Source: Elephas maximus indicus (lineage: Eukaryota; Chordata; Mammalia; Proboscidea; Elephantidae). From it: a stretch of 64,000 nt of DNA. Positions 34,410-43,960 of this stretch are shown piece after piece (position 1 is the stretch's first letter; each line of letters opens with the position of its first letter). The position numbers and the translations under genes were made by a program. The stretch is taken from the NCBI RefSeq assembly GCF_024166365.1, contig NC_064820.1:66813501-66877500 (forward strand), given 5' to 3'. The notes below the pieces were generated by a model, which saw only the letters and a list, made by a program, of their open reading frames with translations, ran no database searches and had not been told where the DNA came from.

Positions 34410-36050
34410 TACAATGAGATACCATCTCACCCTAATAAATGAAAATGATTTAAAAAAAAAAAAAAAACCAGCAAATGCTGGCGAGGTTGAAGGGGACTGG
34501 AACTCTTACACTTTCCTGGTGAGATTTAAAAAAATGGTACAACCACTACGGAAAACAGTATGGTGATTCCTCAAAAAGCTAGAAATAGAAATACCGTATG
34601 ATCCAGGTACATATTCTAGAGATATAAAAGCAGTGACACAAATAGACATATGCATACCTATGTTCATTGCAGCATTATCCACAATAGCAAAAAGATGGAA
34701 ACAACCTAAGTGTCCATCAACAGATGAATAGATAAACAAATTGTGGTATATACTATACAACTATAAACAATAATGAGGAGCGCACAAAACATCTTATAAC
34801 ATGGATGAATCTAGAGGACATTATGCTGACTGAAATAAATCAACCACAAAAAGACAAATATTGTATTGTCCCATTATTACAAAAAGGCAAGAATAGATAT
34901 ACACACAGAAAGCAATGTTCTTTGGTGGTTACCAGGGATGGGAGGGAGAGGAAGGGGGGAATCAGTTTCTAGGTAGTAGATACTTCCTACTTTTGGTGAT
35001 GGGAAAGGCAATCCCAAATATGGATGAAGTCAGCGCAAGACACTAAGAAGTACACAGAAACAGGGACAATTTTGGTAAATGCTACAACATACACAATTTT
35101 TTAACAACAGTAAAAGCAGCCAAAAAATGTGCATGGTTGCATAGGTAGATATAGATGCATATATGTGTACAGGAAGGCATATGCAAGTAAATTCATGTGC
35201 ATGTATAGGTATATCTGTAGGCATATGCATATACACGTTTGTGTGCGCTGTATGTAACAAACCACATAGCTGGCACAGTTATAGAGACTTCCTAGACATA
35301 TCCAAACAACTCATGGGATTGGTTTACTGGGTTAAAAGCCTCCCGACCATAGTCTTGGGGGACAACTTAGTCAACTGGCATAACACAGTTCACAAAGACA
35401 ACGTTCTATATCCTAGTTTGGTGAGTAACAGCTGGGGTCTTAAGAGCTTGCGAGAGGCCATCTAAGATACAATTATTGGTCTCTTCTCATATGGAGCAAA
35501 AGAGAGTGAAGGAAATCAAAGGCTCAAGGAAGAAACTACATAGAACCACAGCCTCTTCTAACTTGAGACCAGAAGAACTAGATGGTACCTGACTACCACT
35601 ACTAACTGTTGTGACCAGGGACATAATAGAAGATCCCAGACACAATGGAAGAAAAACATAGAACAAAACTCAGTTCCTAAAAAAGGCCAGACCTACTGGA
35701 CTGATAGAGAGTAGAGAAACCCCCAAGATTATCGCCCTAAGATACTCTTTGAACTTGAAATTGAAGCTATTTCTGCAGGTCACCTGTCAGCCAAAGAATA
35801 GATTGCTTATGAAATAAACAATATCACCTGTGAGTAATGTGCTCCCTGAAACAATTTACATGAAACCAAACTGTCAACATACACCCAAAACCAAAGATGA
35901 GGAGGCAAGGAAGGGAAGGGAAGCTAAATCAATGGAAACAGAACAAAAAGAATGGAAATAATGAGGATGCTGACACATTGTAAAAATTGCAACCAATGGC
36001 ATGGAAGAATCTATATAAAAATTGTTGAAGGGGAATCTAATTTGCTGTGT

Positions 36051-36215
36051 GGAGCCCTGGTGGTGTGGTGGTTAAGAACTCAGCTGCTAACCAAAAGGTT
36101 GGCAGTTTGAATCCACCAGCCGCTCCTTGGAAACACTACAGGGCAGTTCTACTCTGTCCTATAGGGTTGCTATGAGTCGAAATCGACTCGACAGAAGTGG
36201 GGTTGGTTGGTTGGG
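36051..36215 (+). mobile_element. AfroSINE, plus orientation, with perfect TSD
   Basis: Full short-form copy flanked by TAATTTGCTGTGT at 36038-36050 and 36216-36228, inserted in the 3' UTR of the old L1. Confidence 0.95.
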
Positions 36216-36262
36216 TAATTTGCTGTGTTAATTTTCCCCTAAAACACAATAAAATATTATTA

Positions 36263-36865
36263 GAAACAACAATTAGAAGGCGTAGCACACACCACCTCTC
36301 ATTTTGTATTATACGACTGATGCTCTATGAAAACTTCACAACACAGCTTTCCAAGCTCCTGAATTAATAAGAATTATTGTAAGGAATACGTAAATTGCTT
36401 TTAGTTTGGATAAAAAAATACACCACTACAAATGGTGAAAAGACATCTGTTATTTATGAGTTTAAATTCATCATATTTTTGAAACTCTGGTATAAGGGAA
36501 ATCTCTAGATTTCTTATAGTTGAGAGGAATTAGTCATGCAAATTAAAATTAAAGCAAACATTACATTAACAAGTACAAATATTAGGAACGTCACAATGTA
36601 GATCATAATTAAATGTGACATTGTATCGTTTGATATTTCTATATAGATCTAAATCCAATATGGACTTTAAGGTCCTTGTACATTAGCTCTCCATCAATAG
36701 ATTACGATTAAGACAATCCTATGCCCTATCAAAAAGTGCAAGTAAAAGAATCATAATAAAGAAGTTGGACTAGGAAAACAATCAATCAATCAATGTCTGT
36801 TTAGTGCCCAGCCCCAAAGTGGCAAATGTGTAGAAAATACTGTATTGTGGGAATTCAGGGGTAAT
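36263..36865. other. intergenic, nothing recognised
   Basis: AT-rich unique-looking sequence with no gene or named repeat. Confidence 0.5.
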
Positions 36866-36912
36866 TAATAGTTCTCAACTAGGTGCACATACACCTCAGA
36901 ATCTCCTGACGA

Positions 36913-37779
36913 TTTTTTTTTTTTCCATAATAGTTTATTGTGTTTTAGGTTTAGGTTTAGGTTCTGGTTCCCGTTCAACAATTTCTACGTAAGTTGTTCA
37001 GTGATACTGCTTACATTCTTCACAACACATGAACATTCTTGTTATTTCCGTTCTGGTTGTTCTGTTTCCATTAATCTAGTTTCCTGTCCCCTTACGGTCT
37101 CATCTTTGTTTTAAGAAATTGTTGATCCTTGGTCTGATATAGGTGATTTTTTAAAGGTGCACCATACTTAAGGGTGATATTATTTTTTGAGTCAGTTTGT
37201 TATTTAACTACAAGATGACATTAGAGGTTAGTTTCAAATCAAGGTCTGAAGGGTATTTCGGAGCAATTGCCTCGGGAAGTTTTCCAGTCTCCATCAGTCC
37301 AGTAAGTATGGTTTTGTTTTTGTTTTTTAGAAATTTGAGGTTCTGGTCCACATTTGCCTTCCATTTTACTAGGGTCCATCTCTTGTGGCTCTGATTAGAA
37401 TGACTGGTAGTGCTAGCAGGGCATCCTCTAGTTCTTCTGGACTCAGGGTAGATTAAGCCGTGGTTTGTGTAAACTACTTATCCTGTAGACTAGTTTCTTC
37501 TTTGAGTCTTTGGTTTACTTCTTTCTTTTTTTGCTCTGGGTGAGTAGGCCAATAATTGTATCTTAGATGGCCGCTCGAAAGCTTTTAAGACCTCAGACAT
37601 TACTCACTAAACTAAGATGTAGAACATAACTTTATGAACTATATTATGCCAATTGACTGAGATGTCCTACGAGACTATGGTTACATAGTCCTTCAAACCC
37701 AGACATTCCTTCAACCCCAGAAAGCTAATTCCGTGAGGTATTTGGTTATGTCTAAGAAGTATCCATAACTCTGTCCCCT
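36913..37779 (-). mobile_element. L1 3' UTR, minus orientation, with diverged TSD
   Basis: Starts with a T run and 'tagtttattgtgttttaggt' (reverse of an L1 A-rich end) and follows an older elephant L1 3' UTR as at 35050-36262. Flanked by 'tctcctgacgattttt' (from 36903) and 'tctcctgatgagttttt' (37780-37796). Confidence 0.8.
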
Positions 37780-37855
37780 CTCCTGATGAGTTTTTCAAAA
37801 ACAGACTACCCTAAGCCCCACCTCTTGAGATTCTAAACCAGTAGGCCTAAGGTAG

Positions 37856-38079
37856 GGAGTCCCTGGGTAGTGCAAATGGTTAAGTACTTGATTACTAACT
37901 GAAAGGTTGGTGGTTCAAACCATCCAGAAGCACCTTGAAAGAAAGCCTTGGCAATCTGCTTCTGAAAGGTGACAGCCATTGAAAATTCTACAGAGTGCAG
38001 TTCTACTCTGAAACACATGAGGTCACCTTGAGTCAGAATTGACTGGACAGCAACTGGTGTTTTTGTTTTGTTTTGTTGT
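37856..38079 (+). mobile_element. AfroSINE second subfamily, plus orientation
   Basis: 'gagtccctgggtagtgcaaa', 'aagcaccttgaaagaaagcc' and 'cagagtgcagttctactctg' match the second subfamily. Flanking 'aggcctaaggtag' (37843-37855) and 'aggcctgggtag' (38081-38092) form an imperfect TSD. Confidence 0.88.
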
Positions 38080-38115
38080 TAGGCCTGGGTAGAGCTTGCA
38101 CCTCTATATCTGTTT

Positions 38116-39621
38116 AAAAAAAAAAAGTAAAACCCTGTTAGGTTCTTCTGGTGAGCATGGTTAGGTAAGGATCACTAGATAGAATGGTTATGGTAGGCTG
38201 GATTGGTGGAGAAAGCCCCATAAAGAGAGACTTTAGATGTTCCTTGCTAGGTGCGAAGCGTTTAAATAGGTAGAGAAGAAAAGAGGAGGACAAATCATTC
38301 TAGTCGCTGGGGCAAGACGTGCCACACTGAGCAAAACTGAGAAGCAGAAATGGGCAAGCACTCTTTGGGGGAGAGTAGTAGGCCGTTCTGCAAAGAATTC
38401 AAGGCAAATAAAGATGCTAGAATGTCCACTGGGTGTGGTAATTAGAAAGTAATTATTTGACTTTTAAAAATATAAGGCAGTAGAGGATTGAATCCAGATT
38501 TAGGAGTTAAGAAGTGAATGGGTGGTGGAAAATCAAGGCAGTGGGAATTTAGAGCACTCATCTGAGAATGTGGCAAGGAAAGGAAAGGAAAGCAAAAAAT
38601 AGAATGGAATTTAAATAGTAAGAGGAAGACCAAGAGATTTTTTTCTGGAGAAGGGAGCCTGAACATGTTCGCAGGAGGTAGAATGGAATGCAAAGGAGAA
38701 GAAAAGAAGGGACAGTTTAGAGATAGAGTATAATTGGGATATATACATCCCAGGGTTAATGTATTTGTTTAAAGCCTGAGGTACATCATAGAGAGATTAC
38801 ACCAATTTAATTAGAATTAAAATTTGAATAAATTTACGGGAATTGGAATCTCTGACAACCAAAAAGTCTCTAAAAAAAAGTCCAGAGCAGAAAGCGAATA
38901 GTAGAGGGAAAAAAAGTTTCCGCCAACCGTGCCTATTTCTCCCACATGATCCCAGACCCACAAACTTTGTGGAAGTAATCCAGGATAGATAAAAAAAATT
39001 GAATGGAAAAGCTTCAAATTAGAATACAAATACATATAATCTGAGCTAGAACTGGAGCTAAATTGTATCTCTGTTCTTCCACAAGGAACAGGTAACCCCT
39101 TAAGGTGAGTGCTGGCTCTGGCCTCAAATCTCAGTTACTAGCTTAATGGCCTCTTCCTTGGAGTAACCCCTAGGGTTTGTGTACTAATAATCCAATGCAG
39201 AGAAGCAAAACAACAACAATGAACAACAAGGCATAATAAGGAATTCCAATAATTAAAAATTTTTGAAATGGATTATAAACTCAGAATTCATAAAATAAAC
39301 CAACATCAGCCACTCTTAGTAAGATGGGTGATGGAAATGGTTTTTGAGCAAGAACATTCTGTCAGTTAAAGTTAGGGTAGACTAGAGCAGGTAAAAGAAT
39401 ACAACCCGAACTGTAGAGTTCTTGCTATCCTTTTGATATGAGGTGATGAGGGTCAGAGCCAAATCAATGTGTTTAGTTTTATATCACTGGATACAAAATC
39501 CTAACTAATGATTTGAGGATTACAAAAGAGAACTAAACTTTTTTTTTAATGAGATAGTTTTACTTTGTATTAAACTTTATAAATTTCCAAGTACCTTTTA
39601 TTATTTCATTTGACCTTCCCC
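38116..39621. other. intergenic, nothing recognised
   Basis: Purine-rich and AT-rich sequence. ORFs of 72-83 codons on the minus strand have no motif. No gene is supported. Confidence 0.5.
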
Positions 39622-39639
39622 AAAACTTTGTGCAGTTGG

Positions 39640-40883
39640 CACCCATGTTCATTGCAACACTGTTTACAATAGCAAAAAGATGGAAGCAACCAAGGTACCC
39701 ATCAATGGATGAATGGATAAATAAATTATGGTGTATTCACATAATAGAATACTACACAACGATTAAGAACAACAATGAATCCATGAAATATCTCATAACA
39801 TGGAGGAATCTGGAAGGCATTATACTGAGTGAAAATAGTCAGCTGCAAAAGGACAAATATTGTGTGAGACCAGTATTATAAGAACTCTAGAAAAAGTTTA
39901 AACACAGAAGAAAATATTCTTTGATGGTTATGAGGGTGAGGCAGGAGGGAAAGGGGTATTCACTAATTACATAGTTGACAAGAACTATTCAAGAACTATT
40001 TTAGGTGAAGGGAAAGACAACACACAATACAGGAGAGGTCAGCAAAACTGGACCAAACCAAAAGCAAAGCAGTTTCCTGAATACAACTGAACGCTTCGAA
40101 TGCCAGAGTAGCAGGGGTGGGGGTCTGAGGATCATGGTTTCAGGGGACATCTAGGTCAATTGGCATAGCAAAATGTATTCAGAGAACTTTCTGCACCCAC
40201 TTTGATAACAGGCGTCTGGGGTCTTAAACGTTAGCAGGCATCCATCTAAGATGCATCCATCGGTCTCAACCTACCTGGAGCAAAGGAGAATGAAGAACAC
40301 CAAAGACTTATGGTAAAGATAAACCCAAGAGACAGAAAGGGCCACATAAACCAGAGACCCCATCAGCCTGAGACCAGAACTAGATGGTGTCCAGCTACCA
40401 CCGATCACTTCCCTGACAGGAAACACAACAGAGAATCAGGACCAGGATAACAGTGGGATGCAGATCTCAAATTCTCGTAAAAAGACCAGACTTAATGGTC
40501 TGACTGAAACTAGAGGGACCCTGGAGGTCATGGTCCTGGACTTTTTGTTAGCCCAAGACTGGAACCATTCCTGAAGCCAACTCTTCAGACAGGGATTGGA
40601 CTAGACTATACGATAATGAATGATACTGGTGAGGAGTGAGCTTCCTGGCTCAAGTAGACACATGAGACTACATAGGCAACTCCTGTCTGGAGGTGAGATG
40701 AGAAGGAAGAGCAGGACAGGAGCTGATGAATGAACATGGGGAATACACGGTAGAGAGGAGGATGTGCTGTCTCATTAGGGAGAGAGCAACTAGGAGTACA
40801 TAGCAAGGTGTGTGTAACTTTTTGTATGAGAGACTCACTTGCTTTGTAAATTTTCACTTAAAGCACAATAAATAAATTAAAAA
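39640..40883 (+). mobile_element. 5'-truncated L1 with perfect 18-bp TSD
   Basis: Starts in late ORF2 ('acccatgttcattgcaacac') and runs through the 3' UTR to 'gcacaataaataaattaaa'. AAAACTTTGTGCAGTTGG is repeated exactly at 39622-39639 and 40884-40901. The ORF at 39630-39881 is the L1 ORF2 C-terminus ('WRNLEGIILSE'). Confidence 0.95.
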
Positions 40884-40964
40884 AAAACTTTGTGCAGTTG
40901 GAAGAATGGAATTTATTATCTCAGGTTGATCAAACATGTAACAGAGACACAGAACAGTTTAATA

Positions 40965-41025
40965 AGTTAATTCATTCAACATTTGTTGAGTGCCTACTAT
41001 GTGCCAGGCACTGTTCTAGTTAGGG
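40965..41025 (-). mobile_element. MIR fragment, minus orientation
   Basis: 'ttcattcaacatttgttgag' and 'tgcctactatgtgccaggca' are the reverse complement of the MIR 3' end. Confidence 0.8.
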
Positions 41026-41614
41026 TTGTGTATCTTGCTAATGCTTGACCCAGAGTCAGAATCCTTGATCCGTTATTGTTGGTGGAAATGTAGTCACACT
41101 GCATTCATTTATGGCTGCTATTCAGTGGCCCACTTGAATACTAAACCCATGATGCAAAGTTTATAAATATAGATGCTGGGGCATACCAAATAGCATAAGT
41201 CTTTTGGGTATGACTTGGAAAGGTTTTTGTGTTTTGTACATTAGGCAAATTGTATGTCTCACACATGTTCATGGAACAGGATGATGTATATACAAAATAC
41301 CTTTGTATACTGATTAAAGATTGTCTCATAACCCACAGGGTGCAAGGTATGTAACCGTGTATAAAATATGTTATGGAATAATTTTAAATTTATAGCTTTA
41401 TAGCTCAATGTCTTTGGATTCTTTAAAGAATTTTCAAGCAAATAAATAGATGCTTTATACATTAGTCATAGAGACATTAGAGAACAGGCTCTATTAGACA
41501 CCAACTCAGTTGCTAAAACTCTTTAGATTTTCAAGAAAAAAAAACTGAGCCCTGATTTGGTCAAATTCTATTCTGAAACAGAGGTCTTGAAGTGAAATGT
41601 ACAGTAATTTCTGG
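41026..41614. other. intergenic, nothing recognised
   Basis: No gene or named repeat. Confidence 0.5.
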
Positions 41615-41623
41615 AATGTAAAA

Positions 41624-41707
41624 AACCCAACCCAGTGCCGTCGAGTCAATTCCGACTCATAGCGACCCTATAGGACAGAGTAGAACTGCCCCATGGAGTT
41701 TCCAAGT
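41624..41707 (-). mobile_element. 5'-truncated AfroSINE with TSD
   Basis: 'cccagtgccgtcgagtcaat' to 'ccccatggagtttccaag'. AATGTAAAA is repeated at 41615-41623 and 41708-41716. This is the last young insertion before the KIF2A promoter. Confidence 0.88.
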
Positions 41708-41716
41708 AATGTAAAA

Positions 41717-42440
41717 GCAGACGTTGTTTTCCACATGGTCTAACCAGTGTTTTTCATATAAATTAAATGGCCCAAATCCACTTTACAACGGATTTAAGAG
41801 GTTTTCTTCTTTTGACAAGTATACCTCCAATATGTTTAAATTACAGGTGAGCTCGAGTCTTTTAATGCTTTTTGTTAGGGTCTACTGGACTCCATTACTT
41901 ATATTAGTTGAAAACTCTAGGACTGTGCATGTATGTATATGTATCCGGTTTCCAATTTTTAAATTTTGAAACAGTGTTTTTAGTTACAACGAGATTAACA
42001 AATACTAGAGAAAGTGGGGCACGAAAAATGTTTCCTCAACATCAAGTCCCAATACTAGAAGCAAGAGCCACAGGTTTGGAGGTTTGTACCCGGTGCTGGA
42101 AACATGGTTTCCAGGATCCCTGCCAGGAAGGAGAGTCTTGCTCGCCACATTGCTGATGTGGTCAAACTAGTCAAGTGACTCTGCAGAAAATGCACAGCCC
42201 TTAGTCAAGCTGATGTATCTGACCTCCATCCTTGAGTCATTGTAGTTGGCTTTACAGGCCAGGACAAATAAGCCTTGAGCCCAATAGTAGGGCCAGGATA
42301 CTAGCATCTGATGCACCATAAACGGAAGTCAAGGCCGCGCCAATGCAGGGCTTCTTTTTAAGCGGCGATGAGCTAAGAGGCAAGGTCAGGAAGAGGCAGA
42401 TCTTCATTCCCTGACTTATAGAGTGGCTGACCATAAAGCT
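41717..42440. other. upstream flank of KIF2A, no repeat recognised
   Basis: No young repeat or gene. The 5' boundary of the KIF2A regulatory region is unknown from sequence alone. Confidence 0.5.
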
Positions 42441-42449
42441 GTTCCGTTT

Positions 42450-42600
42450 CTTTCAAAACTGGATGGGAAACCTGAACCAGGTGTGCCTTGGGAGGATTAC
42501 CTGGGTCAGCCACCTCTATATGTGGGGTGACACTTTCAGATGAAACACCAAACTCATGCCGTCACTGGCCAGTCCCAAATTTGCATCGCTCAGCCCCGCA
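42450..42600 (+). repeat. possible 5S-rRNA-derived ancient SINE remnant
   Basis: 'actggatgggaaacctgaac' followed by 'caggtg' resembles the 3' third of 5S rRNA (TTGGATGGGAGACC...GGTG), and 'cactttcagatgaaacacca' resembles the tail 'ctttcggatgagacgttaaa' known from SINE3/Deu-type SINEs. Similarity is partial and judged by eye. Confidence 0.3.
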
Positions 42601-43235
42601 CTCCACCCGGAAAACCCTCAAACCTCAAGGCCCTCAATCCTTTGCAGCAACAGCTTCAACTCATAAAAGCCAGAAAAAAAAAAAAAAAAGCCAGGGCGTA
42701 AAGAAAAGCACCGGCTCGGAGGATCCCGCCTCTTTTAGGCCGCGCGCTGAAATCAAACTCGACGCAGACTTGTGGGGGGCCGGGCCGCGCGCACTCCGCT
42801 CCCCGACCCAGGCAAGCCCGGGCCGCCGCCCGCCCGCAGCAGAGCTGGGCGGGGCCGCCTCGAGACAGCGGAGAAAAGGGAGTCTAGGAGGAAGAGACGC
42901 CGGAGGTGCGCTCTGCGCAGGCGCGCGGCGCCCCGCCTCCCCAGCGTCGGCTGCTGGGCGGGAGGGGCGGCCCCTCCTACTCTCCGCGGCGCCGCCTCAC
43001 GGCCCCGTCCCTTGCTTCACCCCGACGGCCCGGTGTGCGCGTCCTCCCGCCGGCCTGCAGGCCGGGCGCTTCCGCCTGCCCCGCCGCTGCTCCTCGCGGC
43101 CCCAGCTTGCGTTCACGCTGTCGCCCGGGCCAGCGCGGCCGCGGGCAACCGCTCCCCCTCCCACACGTACCCCGCCCCCTCCCTGCCTTTTCCGCTCTCC
43201 GATCCCCCTCCCTCGGCCCGCAGCCGCTGCTCCAG

Positions 43236-43244
43236 ATGAGGTGA
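43236..43244 (+). CDS. two-codon uORF overlapping the KIF2A start
   Basis: ATG AGG TGA; its TGA shares its last base with the KIF2A ATG (TGATG). The uORF start context is weak (C at -3, A at +4) while the KIF2A ATG has G at -3 and G at +4. Leaky scanning or termination-reinitiation is thus possible. Whether this stretch is in the mRNA depends on the transcription start, but it lies only 8 bases from the main start, so it should be included in any normal 5' UTR. Confidence 0.6.
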   Translation: MR

Positions 43245-43307
43245 TGGCAGCGTCCAACTTCGGCAAGATCCAGATCGGGATTTACGTGGAGATCAAACGG
43301 AGCGATG
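43244..43307 (+). CDS. KIF2A: KIF2A coding exon 1 (kinesin-13), partial gene
   Basis: KIF2A is a kinesin-13 motor that depolymerises microtubule ends using ATP, acting at spindle poles and in neurons. The exon encodes MAASNFGKIQ...YVEIKRSD (21 residues) plus the first base of codon 22, then the donor GTGAGC at 43308. This is the start of the KIF2A N-terminal globular region, ahead of the neck and motor, which lie in later exons. From memory, human KIF2A begins MATANFGKIQ and continues the same IGIYVEIKRSDG, so only residues 3-4 differ. The ATG has a good context (GTGATGG). The reading frame stays open 252 codons upstream, but through low-complexity CpG-island sequence, so I take the conserved ATG as the start. 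KIF2B and KIF2C have different N-termini. Confidence 0.93.
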
Positions 43308-43960
43308 GTGAGCCGCGTCGCGGGCCTGGCCAGCCCCGCGTTCCGGTGTACACGGAGGGGACGCGGGCGCCGGCCGCCTCATTGATTGCTCCGTGGGCTG
43401 TGGGGGCGGGAAGGCGGCGGCCGTGGCGCTTTTGTGTGTGGCTTGTGTGCGGGTGAGGCCGGCGTGGGGTCCGCCCGGGGCGCCGCTGTAGTGCTGGGGG
43501 CGGGGAGGGGCCTTGAGGAGGGCTGCGGGGGGCTGGGCCGCGGGGGACGGCGGGCGGGCAAGGGGCCCGGGTGTCGCGGCCTGCGCCTCTGGGGGCTTCG
43601 GGCGGGCGCGGTGCCCGGGAGGACGGCCCCTCGCTCCGCCTGCGATCGCCATCCTCTCCGGCGGCTGCAGCCCTGAAGGGAGTGGGCTTCGTGAGGGCTG
43701 ACCCTGCCGCGCGTTTCCTCCCGGCCTCTTCATTTTTACTGGTCTCTTTGAACGTTGGGGGTGGGGAGGATGCAGAGCAGTGATTTCAGCGTGTGCAGAG
43801 CCGACTTCTGCTTCAGAGGCTGAGATGGGGGGGAAGACCGATTCCGCTGGTTTAAACTGCTGTGTGGTTGTCAGGCCTCTCCCCCGGCTCTCGTTTCTGG
43901 AGCTTGTTTCTTCATTTTTGCTAGCCCCTTTTTTGGGAGAACGATGTAGAGAATGTCATG

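Larger units (their letters stand above)
30115..36262 (+). mobile_element. old L1, end of ORF2 and 3' UTR, carrying four insertions
   Basis: Begins 'cacagaccaatggaatagaa', within ORF2 (compare 23900), and ends 'aaaacacaataaaatattat' near 36245. Interruptions in order: LTR element 30690-31769; AfroSINE 31828-31983; ORF1-only L1 32025-34409; AfroSINE 36051-36215. L1 segments are collinear with the full-length copy: 30115-30689, 31770-31827, 31984-32024, 34410-36050 and 36216-36262. Decayed ORF2 remnants only. Confidence 0.88.
36866..38115. mobile_element. MER5-like hAT remnant split by L1 and AfroSINE
   Basis: 36866-36912 ('gttctcaactaggtgcacat', 'cctcagaatctcctgac'), 37793-37855 ('accctaagccccacctcttg', 'agattctaaaccagtaggcc') and 38080-38115 ('gggtagagcttgcacctcta') read together as one non-autonomous hAT-Charlie-type (MER5-like) element. 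The L1 at 36913-37779 and the SINE at 37856-38079 lie inside it. Confidence 0.6.
42700..43960. promoter_or_regulatory. KIF2A: CpG island, KIF2A promoter region
   Basis: The region is strikingly GC- and CpG-rich compared with its AT-rich surroundings and spans KIF2A exon 1 and the first ~650 bases of intron 1. GC boxes occur, for example 'gggcggggcc' at 42848-42857. I see no TATA box at a convincing position, in keeping with a dispersed CpG-island promoter. The transcription start site cannot be placed from sequence alone. Confidence 0.88.

Noticed and set aside
36935-36975. Telomere-like ttaggtttaggtttagg
   Set aside because: Only three imperfect units inside an L1 3' end, with six-base TTTAGG rather than vertebrate TTAGGG; not an interstitial telomere.
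43293-43733. 146-codon minus-strand ORF in the CpG island, and other ORFs of 60-155 codons there
   Set aside because: Stop codons are rare in GC-rich sequence; products are Pro/Arg/Ala-rich with no motif, and the KIF2A exon lies on the other strand.
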